Assembly (NCBI GenBank): GCA_026260175.1
Contig: JAKCWW010000087.1
Span: forward strand, 93,556-157,555
Length of the DNA: 64,000 bases
Reading direction: 5' to 3'
Origin: Reticulitermes lucifugus
Lineage: Eukaryota; Arthropoda; Insecta; Blattodea; Rhinotermitidae
Part shown: piece after piece, positions 34,916-46,925 of the stretch
Position numbering within the stretch: the first letter of the stretch is position 1
Layout: each line of letters opens with the position of its first letter
Position numbers and translations under genes: made by a program
Notes under the pieces: generated by a model
Databases searched by the model: none
Seen by the model: the letters and a program-made list of their open reading frames with translations, nothing else
Told to the model about the DNA's origin: nothing

Positions 34916-35475
34916 ACGTATGGTTAGTTTTACTGACGTATGGTTAGTGTTACTGACGTATGGTTAGTTTTACTGACTTTTGTTTAGTTTTACTGAAGTG
35001 TGGTTAGTTTTACTGACTTTTGTTTAGTTTTACTGACGTATGATTAGTTTTACTGACGTATGGTTAGTGTTACTGACGTATGGTTAGTGTTACTGACGTA
35101 TGGTTAGTGTTACTGACGTATGGTTAGTNNNNNNNNNNNNNNNNNNNNNNNNNNNNNNNNNNNNNNNNNNNNNNNNNNNNNNNNNNNNNNNNNNNNNNNN
35201 NNNNNNNNNNNNNNNNNNNNNNNNNNNNNNNNNNNNNNNNNNNNNNNNNNNNNNNNNNNNNNNNNNNNNNNNNNNNNNNNNNNNNNNNNNNNNNNNNNNN
35301 NNNNNNNNNNNNNNNNNNNNNNNNNNNNNNNNNNNNNNNNNNNNNNNNNNNNNNNNNNNNNNNNNNNNNNNNNNNNNNNNNNNNNNNNNNNNNNNNNNNN
35401 NNNNNNNNNNATGGTTAGTTTTACTGACGTATGGTTAGTGTTACTGACGTATGGTTAGTGTTACTGACGTATGTT
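34916..35475. repeat. 20-bp tandem satellite with an internal gap
   Basis: The unit is ACGTATGGTTAGTTTTACTG. There are about ten units on the left (34916-35128) and about three on the right (35411-35475). Variants differ mainly at GTGT versus TTTT after TTA, and ACTTTTGTTTAG replaces ACGTATGGTTAG in some units. Copies are highly alike, so the array is young and its true length is unknown. Confidence 0.95.
35129..35410. other. Assembly gap (282 N) inside the 20-bp satellite
   Basis: The left flank stops at unit position 13 and the right flank resumes at position 5. In-phase units would need a gap of 271 or 291 bases, so the N count is probably an estimate. Confidence 0.95.
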
Positions 35476-36545
35476 TACTTTTACTTATGCCTAACATTGT
35501 TATCGCCTTCAGTCCAGCGGTATGACATTAATACCTTATTTTTCACCTTACAAGACGCTACAAGTGATAAGATGTACACTGTAATAAGCAAGGTGTTTTT
35601 GCGGACTTAATGTCCTAACTTACATAACGATTTATCATCCGGTGTTAAGACCCTGGGCGACTTTTGGGGATATTTTTCAGGAAACGAAGTACTTGGTATG
35701 AGGAGGGACGTAAGGGGTATGCATTCTGACATGATATTCTTCCTCCCAATAACATTTTCGTAATGTTACGTTAAAACAAGTTTGAATTGTTAATAGTTCG
35801 TTCTATTAGTTGTAAGGGTCATTTCAGAAAGTTGCTGTCTCTTTGAAAAGCTTGCGGAAATGATCTTTGAACACGGAAATAGCTGACGTACTGAACGTCC
35901 AAGTTCTGCTATCACAATGTTTGTTCGATATTTGTTTCGCTGTTTCTCTTAAGATATATAGACAGGTTACAAAATTAAAAGATAACACATTAGCATTTCT
36001 CTTTATACTGTGGCGTTTTGTGGCCCAGAGTAATTGCGTTCACGCTACAGAACGACTGTCATGCGACGTTATCATGTCGCAGTACTTCTGTCATCAAAAC
36101 ACAACACTGATGAAAGGAGGAAAATTGTTCTCATATCGTTAATTTGCCTTGTTATTCCTTTGCTTCTGGTGTAAACCGTTAAACAGATAATTAAAATGTA
36201 CTTCTTTTGAATAGTCACACGTGTAATGTCACTGAAACTGGTATAAATTCTTTGCGTTAATAACCTTCTTTGTCTGCGTTTGTTTGTATGTACTGCTGCC
36301 GCTAATGTGGGGTAGTCTTTAAAAGTAGGATTAGTGTTTCCGGTACTACAGCCCGATTCAGTCCTTCACCGCCTGAACTAGCTCGTGCGTCAGTTCCTAT
36401 CTAGCTCTTTGCTTCTTTTGAGTAAAGTTTGTACCGTATAAGTAATATTTTCTGCAATAAAAGGATGAATTCAAGTGCTTATCAATGCCCGGGTTCTTTT
36501 GTCATGTTGCTGACTGGATGTGTTCTTGCAAAGCTCTTCGCAAAA
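35476..36545. other. No gene recognised
   Basis: The 91-codon plus frame at 35867-36142 matches nothing I know. No other feature. Confidence 0.5.
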
Positions 36546-36818
36546 GTAAAGTAAGGTAAAGTTCACCCTCGAAAAGACTATGAAGGCACAGAGGAGTAGA
36601 AATATAGCTCTACTCTTTCTTTAACTTCGGTTCTTGATGGGGTGGGTGGTCAACGCCACGTCCCGGTCGCTTTACCCCCGTGGAAGAGACCCGGTGCCCA
36701 TTGTACAGGAAGCTGGCCGGTCTGGACGGGTGCGGAAAATCTCGTTGCCACTGAGATTCGATCCCCGGACCGTCCAGCCCGTAGGGAATCGCTATGCCGA
36801 CTACGCTATCCTGGCCCA
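36546..36818 (-). mobile_element. SINE family B, nearly full copy
   Basis: On the minus strand it starts near 36818 with TGGGCCAGGATAGCGTAGTC, has a B box GGGATCGAATCTCAG, continues through the CCACCCACCCC and GAGTAGAGCTATATTTCTAC blocks, and ends in CTTTACCTTACTTTAC. Its frames on both strands are SINE read-through. Confidence 0.88.
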
Positions 36819-37139
36819 CTTAGCTGTTGACAAAACCTGTTATTATTATTATTTCTGGTCTGGATATATTTTAGTGCTGCAGGTCTTAATGCTTTCTACA
36901 GATGTACTCGTGTAATTGTACAAATTTTCTATACGTTTTAAAATCGACGACGTCCGATGAGACTTTCACGTAAGGTATGGATTATATGCGGCAGATTTGA
37001 ATAAAAACTTATGATTGCTTGCACGGCATTTATATAGGCTTTCGATGTAACCTTTTCTCGAAATTCCATCATTAATTTCGAAGATGACTGCATGCGAACG
37101 GGCTCGAACTCTCCGTTAGGCATTCATTTACGCGCTGTG
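36819..37139. other. No gene recognised
   Basis: Includes a short (TTA)n run near 36839-36851. Confidence 0.5.
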
Positions 37140-37444
37140 CTGAGAGGTAGCGCCGGATTTAAGCGTGTTGTGGCCCCTAAGCTGTAACATTTGAGAGGCT
37201 CCTCCCCCTCTATTAAATTTTGGGTTTAATAGTTTTTTGTGCTTTTGGAAGAGTACGTATAAAATGATACATTACATGCATTTTTATTAAACGTTGTTAA
37301 AATAATTATAATAGAAATAATAATAATAATAATAATAACACAAAAGAAGTAACAGATATTCTTTGGTTATTGAGGGCTCTTGTAATGTGAGGCCCTAAGG
37401 TGTAGCTTCTGTAGCTTATGCCTAAATCCGGCCCCGCTGAGAGG
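37140..37444. mobile_element. Short non-autonomous hAT-type element with perfect 8-bp duplication
   Basis: CTGAGAGG occurs at 37140-37147 and 37437-37444. The 289 bp between begins TAGCGCCGGATTTAAG and ends CCTAAATCCGGCCCCG, imperfect inverted repeats of the CCGGATTTA type. The inner flanks are GTGGCCCCTAAGC on the left and TGAGGCCCTAAGG on the right, typical of hAT ends. The interior is AT-rich with an (AAT)n run at about 37314-37337 and no coding potential. It would need a transposase in trans. Confidence 0.85.
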
Positions 37445-38700
37445 ACCAATAAAACACAAAATCTAATGCCCGTGGTTATATGTCACGTAGGTAATAAGGC
37501 GAAGCAAATCTGAAATTGTTTGTACGCATTTAAGCTTCTCTATTTTATTGGTGCACTGTGAAATATACACATAAATTGTTTATATCAGTTCAGGAATTTG
37601 TGTTGCGAATCACCTGTATCATCTCTATAGACAAAGTAGATTAATTTCGTCTTTAAGTGTTAAGAGTTAAGTCACTGTTGCTCGCCTACGGAGTAGTTAC
37701 TAACATTCTTAATTAGTAGTTCCACTTGTTGTGACTGTGTGTGTCTGCTTTGTGCGGCCCTATACAGACGTATTCCCGGACCAAATTAGCTTACTGCGCA
37801 ATGAATGGTTCATTTAACATTTCACATTTGTACGCGGCTGTATGGCGAGGATGGCGGGTCTACTCATTAGCCGAGTTTTATTGATGTCATATACTGCAGA
37901 ACATTATGAACCCATACGGTAGGGGAGGAGCAGCAAGCCCATCAACTAAACAACTTTGCTCTACTCTTCCCGATGCCACTCAGCAGCACAGCATATCTTC
38001 TCCACGCGCTGCCGTCGAGTGTGCTCGCATGCTTATTGGAAGGAATTGTCGGATGTTAAATGACAAGCGCGGAGGTATTCCCGTACCAAGTCCTGGTAGG
38101 AAAACCGGAAGGTATAAGTCCTCGTGAATTGCCTAAGCCTAGTTTACAAGGCAGTATTAAGAAGGGTATTACAGACAGTTTGACGGTGTGAATTAGGTCA
38201 TCTGGCTCTGGAGAAGGACCAATGGCGGGCCCATGTTACAGCGCGGCGATGAATCATTGCAGACCCTTGTGATAGAGCGGTAATGAACCTCCTGGTGCCG
38301 TAAATGTATGGGAGTTCTGTGACTAGTTGAGCAAATATTAATCTCTCAACGAGGCCTCTATTCGACCGAGTTAGTGAAGGTATCGGAAGGAGATAAGTTT
38401 GTTTGTTTGTTTGTTTGTTTATTTATTTATTCTACTATTTTCTTTTTTTTTCTTCCTCCTAGGAGGTTAAACAGCGCCGAATGGTTGAATGTTAAAAAAA
38501 TTAGGAGGTTATGACCCTGATATTTGCAGGGATTGAGGAAGATCACGTAAACCTCTGTCATTATACCTACTGTACGACGGGAATCTGTTGTTGGTGGAGG
38601 TCAGTTATGGGAAATAGCTGTATGATAAGGATGCACTGGAACGCTGTTTTTAGTCACATTTACAGCTTCTGTGGTATATGAATCAATCATGAATTTAGAA
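37445..38700. repeat. Non-genic stretch with (GTTT)n microsatellite
   Basis: A (GTTT)n(ATTT)n tract lies at 38397-38431. The 73-codon frame at 37906-38127 is unrecognised. Confidence 0.6.
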
Positions 38701-38860
38701 CATTGGTGGAATGATGCTGACAGGGAAACATCGAAGTGCTTGGAGAAAGGCCTGTCCCAGTGCCACTTCATCCACCACAAATCCCACATGGAATGGTCTG
38801 GGATCGAACCAGGGCATCAGCGATGAGAGGCTGGCGACTAACAGCGTGAACCATCGCAGG
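38701..38860 (-). mobile_element. SINE family C, 3'-truncated copy
   Basis: Read from 38860 down: GCGATGGTTCACGCTG, B box TGGTTCGATCCCAGACC, then CCATGTGGGATTTGTGGTGG, AAGTGGCACTGGGACAGG and CATTCCACCAATG. The 3' module is missing. Confidence 0.8.
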
Positions 38861-39913
38861 GGCTAATTTATACTCGAAACTGCCGATAATTAGAATTAAA
38901 TAAAATGTGTGGTTAACAGATATTGAATTTACTCTTGTATCGCAGTTACGACCAACCTTCAGCATTCAGATCCCACTGCTATGCTGCCTAATGTTTTATC
39001 GTAATGAATTGCTACAAATTAAACGTGGGCAGATTTAATTTTGCTCCTGTAGTGCGGCTATATTATATTCTGAATTGAGTTCATTAACTGTAGCTATATC
39101 GGTTATAAAAGTGGAAATCGACGATTACTAATTCTACCCCAGTGTAAGCTGTCAATTTCGTGCAAGCTACGACTTTAAAGTGGTAGGTTTAAACGATTAA
39201 AAGCGCAGTGTACAAAACTGAGGCCCGCACCTGGATCGTTTTACCGTTCCCAGTCAGTACTACATAGTGCTTTACCGTGCTGCGTTGCAATAATCGCCAG
39301 ACTGTCCTCTTGTGTGGCCCAAATACAAAATGTTTCATATTCACATTTACTGCTATGGGTGCTGTTCCAGTGAGGTCTTGACTGAGGGAACGAACTTCAT
39401 TAATTTAAAAAAAATAACGTGACCCAACCCCCGAACCACTGCGGGTTTTGTCCTCGTGATCGTGAGATTCCCGCAAGACGGGTATACCAGGATTAATTCC
39501 ACAAAGTCACCAGCTTCAGCGCAGGTAGCGTTAGCTGATGTCACTAATCGGAAGAGTGCGCGTATATCAGTGTGTTTTCTGCAATCAGAGCGTTGGAGGT
39601 GCCAGTATTCGTCTGCTTACGTAGTAGCTGCCGTCATGTGACTGGGGTAGGAGGACCGTAAGGTTCGTGAGACTCGCGCTCAAGATTGTCATGCAAAATG
39701 ACGGGGACTTTGTGGATGTAATCCTGCTATAATTCGTGAGAAGTCTGACGGATGGCCCGAGGTTCACACCACACCCATCCAACACGTCTTCACAGAAATG
39801 GCAAGGCTGGGAGGCAATATCACGGTTCACACACACACACAGTCTCCTCCAGTTCATTTAATCCCATTAATTCTGAAAATAACTGCTGAATAATATGCCT
39901 GGTAAGTGTGTGT
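38861..39913. other. No gene recognised
   Basis: Short frames on both strands at 39353-39857 contradict one another. An (AC)n run lies at 39827-39840. Confidence 0.5.
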
Positions 39914-40353
39914 GTCTAGGACAGGGCCGTTCAAAACGATGTTGCCCGCGATACAGTCTTATCTTGCCCGCGGAGACATTCGACATTAGAAAACGTGTTT
40001 TAGCCCTTTCTCTGACAAAGCCGATGTAGAACGCCGAAGCAGTTTTTAAAACTCATGAGAGCTGTTTATTTATGGAGACATACATTACGTTACTAATTAA
40101 TTTTGTAAGAATGTGCTAAAAATAGTGACACCATAGCCTTAGTTTTAAACTGAACTTTTATACGTTTTACTGTTGTCAGTATATTGCACTTTATGTATAG
40201 AAAAATACAAGATGTAATTATGTATATAATTATACTTATACTTCCTTATTCATTTTTCATTCAATGTATTGAATTTTATGTTGCCTGCATTCAGACAGAA
40301 TGCTGCAGAAATTGCCCACACCACATAAATGGTTGAGCAGGCCTCGTCTAGAA
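39914..40353. mobile_element. Short non-autonomous hAT-type element with 8-bp duplication
   Basis: GTCTAGGA (39914-39921) and GTCTAGAA (40346-40353) match at 7 of 8 bases. The 424 bp between begins CAGGGCCGTTCAAAACG and ends GGTTGAGCAGGCCTC, whose ends pair at 9 of 13 positions. TTGCCCGCG repeats just inside the left end and GTGTGGGCAA (minus strand) inside the right. No transposase is present. Confidence 0.65.
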
Positions 40354-40941
40354 CAAGTGGCTCATGCACGTGTTCTAAAAGTGACTTTTCCGAGAGTTCA
40401 GTACTTGACTTTGTGCAGAAATTTGTGGATTGGTGCTTAGGAGATGCGAATGTGCATTGGACATGGTGAACAATAATCTGAATAATTTATGTATATCCTT
40501 ATTGTGGTTGGTTGTAAATGAAACGTTTTTCCCAGGAAGGTGAGAATATCTCGTTGAGCCGACTTTTAGGACACTCGCTGTAATTAGAGAATAGAGATGT
40601 TACATCTGTATTAGGTTTTTACTGAAGGACACAATTCGTGTGGAAGAATGCAGTGTTAAAAACTTTTCACAGTATAGTGGATGAAAAATACTGATATTTA
40701 GCGCCCACTTAAGCTTTAATAATCGGTACCGAAAATAAATGTATTGCGCTGTGTGCAAACACAGAACACGTGTTATTGCCTTTCACTACATATACACAAT
40801 ACTGAAAAAAACTTTTCAAATAGAAGGTACATATCGGAAACAGACAGTTAATTCAGTACTTCCATGACTTTATTACTAGCCATTTCTCTTTAAATAAATA
40901 TCGATTTGAACTTATTGACTATAGCGAGTCAATAAAATAAC
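40354..40941. other. No gene recognised
   Basis: AT-rich sequence without a long frame. Confidence 0.5.
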
Positions 40942-41195
40942 AGTAAAAACGTTTTCCCTGTCCACGCCGTGAAGGCATATAGGATAACTGGAGATACATC
41001 TCCACTCATTCATAGCGTCGGTGTTAGATGGAGGTGAGGGGTATACTTTAAGTCACGCCACTTTATCCCCAAGAAGGAATGAGAGGCTGGGGAAGCCACA
41101 GATGCGGTCTGGACGTTTCGGAGAGAAGAAATATCTTTTGCCCCTACCGGGATTCGAACCCTGGCTCTTCTAGTACATAGTTATAGTGAGTCAGT
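40942..41195 (-). mobile_element. SINE family B, diverged copy
   Basis: On the minus strand the B box GGTTCGAATCCCGGTAGGG is at about 41144-41162. It is followed by GGGGCAAAAGATATTTC, GTGGCGTGACTTAAAG, the GGAGATGTATCTCC block, GCCTTCACGGCGTG and GGACAGGGAAAACG. The (TTTACC)n tail is reduced to GTTTTTACTG. Confidence 0.8.
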
Positions 41196-44100
41196 ACAGA
41201 CCAAAATTAATTTCTTGTCAGAATATTCACTGTGTGTTCCTCGTGGCACATTTAGTCAATATCCAGTAAAATGTTTTTTTTTAGTTTAAATTACACATGA
41301 AAGAATGAAGTCTCTAATTATACATTTGCTTTATGAGTATAAAAGGAAAACATGCGAGGTAGGGGAAAGACGAAATTTAGCGTCCTGTACATTGTAGTTA
41401 CCTGAAGGAAAAATCGTGGAAGAACTTTAAATTACGGTTTCGCAAACAGAGTTCAAATGAAAACAAATTCATGCCTGTCGACACGTGTATTACAGAATAA
41501 TGTCGCTTGTGATTACGAACCTGTTCATTCCAACACCGCATAGCCTCATATACCGTTCAATATTATCTTCAGCCCTTCCCTTTCTAGCCATGAAGGCATT
41601 TGTACCGCCAGCAAAAAATGTAAACGCACGTGCATCTGGTGTCGCTTTGCCCAGAATAAACGAGCACCGCTCTTTTTTACTGATTAATTCCTACCACCAC
41701 AGGAAAGGGTGTGCACGGCATATGTGTATATATAATATGTAAATGTATTATGGACGGTTGCTATGTTGTGCAGGAGCTTTCAAAGGGGTTGTGGTGGTTG
41801 TGTGGTCACAGCCTGATGTACTGAACACAGTCTGAATGGTAATATGGCACCCAACCAGAGTATACGGACTGATACCTCAAACCTCTGTCATGTTGTCCGC
41901 TGTTACATCTGCCTGTGATCTAGGCTGGCCATGAGTATATTAGTTATATGTCAGTCTGGAATTTGCGTAATTATAGGAGGAAATATTAGCTTCTCAAGAA
42001 GGCCTCTGCTACATGGAGTTAATTGAAAGTAAACTGTGTTCGTGAGTTCACCCACGTATACGTGTGTGATTGTGTGCTCTTGTTTGTGTGTTGCGTGTCC
42101 GTGAATGCGCAATTAAATTGACAGACAAAAAGCGTTATGTAAAATTACGCGCTGTACTTGGGTCTGTGTACCGGCCTCGTATAAACATGTGTAAACAAAA
42201 TCAAAATTCGATTCGAATTTAAATAGGCTGATATTTCTGTGTCTGTTGACTCTTTGTAAGCTAATAATGTGCGTAGTCACAACAGTAAAGCACAGGTTGT
42301 ATAGGGCTTCAGTTTCTACAGTTAGGTCTGGAAGGGCGTGAATAGTCGTAAATAACAGATGAAGTCGACTGACTCTGTGTACTGAAGCTAATTAAGAAGG
42401 CAAAATTATCATCAGCGGCGAATTATTTAATAAGAATGACTATTTTGTTCAAACGCTTGTTGGAGCTTATACTTAGCTCCTTTGCGTGAAACTGTAATCC
42501 ACCTTCATTTAACTAAATATTTATTTGCAAGAAGTCAAAGGTGTTTTTGGTATAAACCACTCGGATTACTGTTATTTTCATCCATCTTGTTTTCACTGTC
42601 CCCTATGTACTCATAATTGTGTCACACGTCTAGCACATGAATGGGATTTATAAAATTCATCATAAAATGGGAAAGATATGTGATATAGTTTCTCATCGAA
42701 GAGTGAGCAAAGGAGTGGTTTATAAAAATTGGCAGTTCAATCTGGTAGGAATTGCATGAACCACAGGACAGAACACGAATAAGTGGAAAAATTGAGAGGG
42801 TGTTCAAGATGTCTGTTCTGGGCAACACTCAACTGTAACATGTGTTGAAGTGAGGTAGCAGATATATCAACATACCTGGGACAACTGAAGAATGAACATT
42901 GCTGAACTTTTAACTAGTTGACTGCAAGAAGAGAAAGATAGACATGCTGTCTGATGTGGCTGTGCCTAATACCAAGAATATTGAAGTGCTGTCTCCATTA
43001 TCATCAAAGTCATGGTAGGTCTTAAGGTCAATCCTGAACACAAGGAAATCTTCCCATTGAAATGGTGTATGAGAGTGAAGTCGATAAGCTTATCAGATGC
43101 ACATATGAAATTAACAGCAGCAGCATATTGAGCATATGACAGTAGTACGAATAGTCCTCTCAGCAGCTGCTGTAGTGCCGAAACCCCCACAGTAGACGCA
43201 TGTCAAAAAAAGCCATACGCTCCGATGCCTGTAACCTGTCAAGCTGTCTGTATAGTTCCTAGTGTCTAAAAGTAATTGTCGAAAAAAACTGTAATTTCTG
43301 CGATTACACCTGTAATTGTAAATTGTATTAAAAGTGTAACACCAGACGGTGAGCAAGTAAAGCGACAATAAATGGTTATCGCCCCTGAATAATGAAATAT
43401 GTCTTAGTTTTGTGAGGCTTTGTTATTGGCTTATTGTTCTGAAGCTGGGATTAGCCATGGAAAACGCAATAAATATATTCGCACAAGTACTATAGAAACA
43501 TGGTGCGTAATTTTGAGAGCCGGCATTAGTTTACTGCGAACAAAAAGTTACTAGGGAATTGCAGAGGGAAACCCCAAATGTAAATTAATTAAAGTGTGTT
43601 AGGACAGCTTCGAATTTCGTCGCATGACTCCCAGCTACAAAGTTTCGAGTGAACTATCCATTGCCTTCTGAATGCATCGCAGCACCTGCACCTACAGGAC
43701 ATAGAAAAACAAAACCGCAGAGGAAGGCGCTGTAGCAGGATCTAGGATTTAATTTTGGACAGGATTTCTCTGTAACGCCAATTAACAAAAATTAATTCAT
43801 GAAACAGCTGTGTTGCTAATGCGGTATAGTGCTCTCATGTATGACGTTCGGGTGTTGGGGCTGTATTATATGTAGCAAATACTACGTAACTGGTTTATAA
43901 GACACATGTATTTTACATTCTCATCAGGTTCATTTTTACTGGAGTGGGAGGGTCTAGTTAAAGCTATATCATCTTTTCCAGAAACCCATTAAATTTGTCC
44001 AGAATATAGGGACAAAAACTGCAGGCAAAATGTTATTTGTATGTTAAAATTTGTAGGTATTCGCACCGTATTTTAAAATTTGTACTCGTGACAGAACCAT

Positions 44101-44564
44101 CAAATGCAACTTATTTAACACAATATTATCTCAGAAAATTAAATGTAGATGTAACGCGTTTCGACAACATTGTGTCATCAACAGGGGCGCATTTTGTCTG
44201 TAAGAAGAATACCATTGAACGTCAGCGTTTCGTTCCACTGTGTGTCAAATGTTTAAAATTAATCCTTACATTCTTCACGTGTCTATCGGCATGCTATTCG
44301 TTTAAATGGAGATGTAAGGTCAGGTTGCGAGTCCTGAGGTTTCACGGACGTGTGACTGAAGATTCCGTTCTTCTGGGATTGACTCAGCGTCGCTGGGTAA
44401 CCGGACGTTCGGAAGGCACTCGGTGCTTAAAATCTTCATTTGTTGTTTAAGTTATTACTTTGAAGTAGAAGTTATTTATTTACAATTTTTTATTTTTCTT
44501 CATCAGTTCTCTAATCTCAGATGATATGTGTACTGGGATTTTATTCTAGATATTGCTCAACAGA
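41196..44564. other. No gene recognised
   Basis: AT-rich sequence. The 137-codon frame at 44037-44450 matches no family I know. Its region holds, on the minus strand, a CCTGTTGATGACAC ... GTCGAAACGCG string that loosely resembles the hammerhead-like motif elsewhere but has a broken core. Frames at 42622-43368 are unrecognised. Confidence 0.5.
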
Positions 44565-44823
44565 GCCGATCCCATTGGCCGCGCGGTCTAAGGCATGGGT
44601 CTGCGGCCGCCCGTTTGCTGGGATTGTGGGATCGAAACCCGCCGGGGGCATGGATGCCTGTCTCTTGTTAGTGTTGTGTGTTGGTAGGTAGAGGTCTCTG
44701 CGTCGACCTGATCACACGTCCAGAGGAGTCCTACCGAGTGTGGTATGTCTACTTGAGTGCGATCGTGAAGCCTCGGTAATGAGGAGGCCCTGGCCCACTA
44801 GGGTCTTTTGCGCCATGGAAAAA
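44565..44823 (+). mobile_element. SINE family A, complete copy
   Basis: The head GCCGATCCCATTGGCCGCGC is followed by a B-box position GGGATCGAAACCCGCC near 44629 and TAGAGGTCTCTGCGTCGACC. The next blocks are CAGAGGAGTCCTACCGAGTG and GGCCCACTAGGGTC, with a short A tail. The flanks ATTGCTCAACAGA (44552-44564) and ATTCCTCAATAGA (44824-44836) match at 11 of 13 bases. This ungapped copy shows what is missing from the two gapped copies. Confidence 0.9.
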
Positions 44824-44836
44824 ATTCCTCAATAGA

Positions 44837-46465
44837 ATTATAATACCGGTACTTGGTTTTCAACTCATCCTTTTGAATTTATAATGCTGGTTTCTCTCTC
44901 AGATATTACTGATACGTGCGAATGTAGTAAGGTCATGGTCTATGTTTGTTATTAACTGTACCCGACGGTTGGTTGCCTCAACGCCGATCCTTCTAGTGAA
45001 GAAAATCTCTTAACTCTATATGTCACATGATGCAGGCACTACATTCACTGCAGATGGTAAGGATACAAGAGTTGCTCACTGACGACCTGCTGAACAGTCA
45101 AATGGGAAACGCGTTCTACAGTGCGATTATCCACTTCGTAGTCCCAGTATATTTGGCAACGTCATTAGTGTTCTGTCTTCAGCTGTGGTATCCGGACTGC
45201 CTTTTGCATTCCTCGTTCTACAACCGCGAAAACAAACTTCTCTTTTCCCATGAGGCGCCAATCGGTGCCAGAAAATATTTTTGCTGTGTGGGATTCAGCG
45301 ACTGTGATATACGTCGTGAGAAAGGCAGCGTGCCTATACCGATGGCCAAACATGACCCGCATATCTGCGGTCTCCCATGTATTCGCTGACCACAGCGCAG
45401 AACAGTCGGACCCAACAGCAACCTCTCACGTCACGTGGCATGCTGAGCAGTATCATCTTTAAGCATGATAGCGCAGTTTCTCTTGGAGGGAATTATTCGA
45501 TGTGGGTATGGTCGCTGCAGTCCCTGCGCGCTTCTCTTGTTATATAGACCGAAGCCCGAGAACTGAGTGCCAAAGGACCGACGTTTGCATAGACTTGTTT
45601 CCGTGTTGTGCATAGAACAGCACTGTACGTATAACATGAGCCACGTTACTGAGTCATGATTGTAACTGCCTGAGGCAGATTCAAAGTCTGAATCAGTTCG
45701 GAAACTTTGAGTCCTAAAGGCATTTGGTAGGGCAACACTGGAAGGGGCTCAGCCCAACACAATGCTCTATCCAGACAGGATCATCCATGTGGATTGGAAC
45801 ACGTCATTCTTGAGCTGGTTAAGTCAGGGGCGTCGGTCATTGTGATCGATTCATTATGACTTACTTATTACTCGCGTGTAAGTTGAGGGAACACATCCGG
45901 CCGAAGAGCATACTGATGTATCAGCCGGTATCAAGCGGCTAGCAATGTGTGCTGCTTGTATCTCTCGGTTACTGGGGTGGCCAGCACACTGGCACAGACG
46001 TTCCTACCTGCCGTGTGCGTCGCTCGGCAACGAATGTGACATTTAAAATTAAATTTTGTAAGAGTTTAAAAAGTAGCTGAGCACAGTAATTAATTCAGAA
46101 TTAAATTGTGTAAGGCATTGGATAACCTATTTTTCACTTCATGTTACGTGAAATTTAAAACTGCAGTTCAAACAATAAGTCGGTCATATAGAAAGAATAT
46201 TTGTCTGTGTGTGCCGTGAGTGTAATTGTTTCCGGCTTGATGTACACAGTCTCTTTCCTAATTTATCTGTCATGTGGTAATCCTATATTGAAGAAACCTT
46301 TCATTTCAGAACGTAGGCCTGAATTTACCGCAGTTATAAATAAGAACTATTTTGTGTGAGTCAGTAAACATAGGCACAATGTATGTATTTTAATGGTGCA
46401 ACGCCCCCGTTCTACACGTATTACATATTTACCTTTTGACATTAGCATACTTGCACTTCGATATA
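44837..46465. other. Unexplained region with overlapping open frames on both strands
   Basis: Between about 45027 and 45640 the DNA is less AT-rich than its surroundings. It carries frames of 120 and 70 codons on the plus strand and 65, 67 and 68 codons on the minus strand. None contains a motif I recognise. It could be a decayed element or a chance effect of composition; no splice structure can be supported. The rest is featureless. Confidence 0.35.
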
Positions 46466-46925
46466 TTTTAGGCGCGTTTGAAAATTGCGGAAAGCGACTA
46501 TTACTTTCGCCATGTCTGTTCGTCCGTCAGCATGGAACAACTCCGCTCCCACAGGAGGGTTTTTTTTATTAAATTTGATATTCGAGGATTTTCCGAAAAA
46601 TTTCATTAAAATATGACAAGAATAACGGGTACTTTACCTAAAGACCTATGTACATTTATGTTAATATCTCGCTCTGTTCTTCTTAGAATGAGAAATATTT
46701 GAGACAAACTTGTAGAGAAAATCAAAACACTCATTTTATGTTTGATAAATATTTCCCGAAAATTGTGTCGTTTATGAAATAGTCTGGAAAAATATGGTAC
46801 AGCCAGACAGGCCACAGATGACAATATAATACGTTGCATGCGCATTTCATGCTGGATAACTAAGGCTACAGATACACACTTAGAATATGTAATACTTGTT
46901 GCTTTTCCACGGTAATAATGGTTAG
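46466..46925 (-). repeat. Dispersed repeat, family G, long copy
   Basis: The reverse complement is colinear with 20945-21400 over most of its length (see that entry for shared blocks). On the minus strand it includes GTTTTGATTTTCTCTACAA, TTCTCATTCTAAGAAGAAC and ATAAATGTACATAGGTCTTT, and ends near 46466 with the GCGCCTAAAATA block. The 79-codon frame at 46606-46845 aligns with the 79-codon frame of the 21 kb copy but lacks sustained identity. Confidence 0.8.

Noticed and set aside
35100-35458. Two 112-codon frames
   Set aside because: They consist almost entirely of N across the satellite gap.
34916-35475. 20-bp direct repeats as a CRISPR array
   Set aside because: Units are head-to-tail with no spacers, and the sequence is animal-like.
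44153-44187. Minus-strand CCTGTTGATGACAC...GTCGAAACGCG as another hammerhead motif
   Set aside because: The CUGANGA core is broken and no matching stem I sequence follows GAAACGCG, so I keep it only as a loose resemblance.
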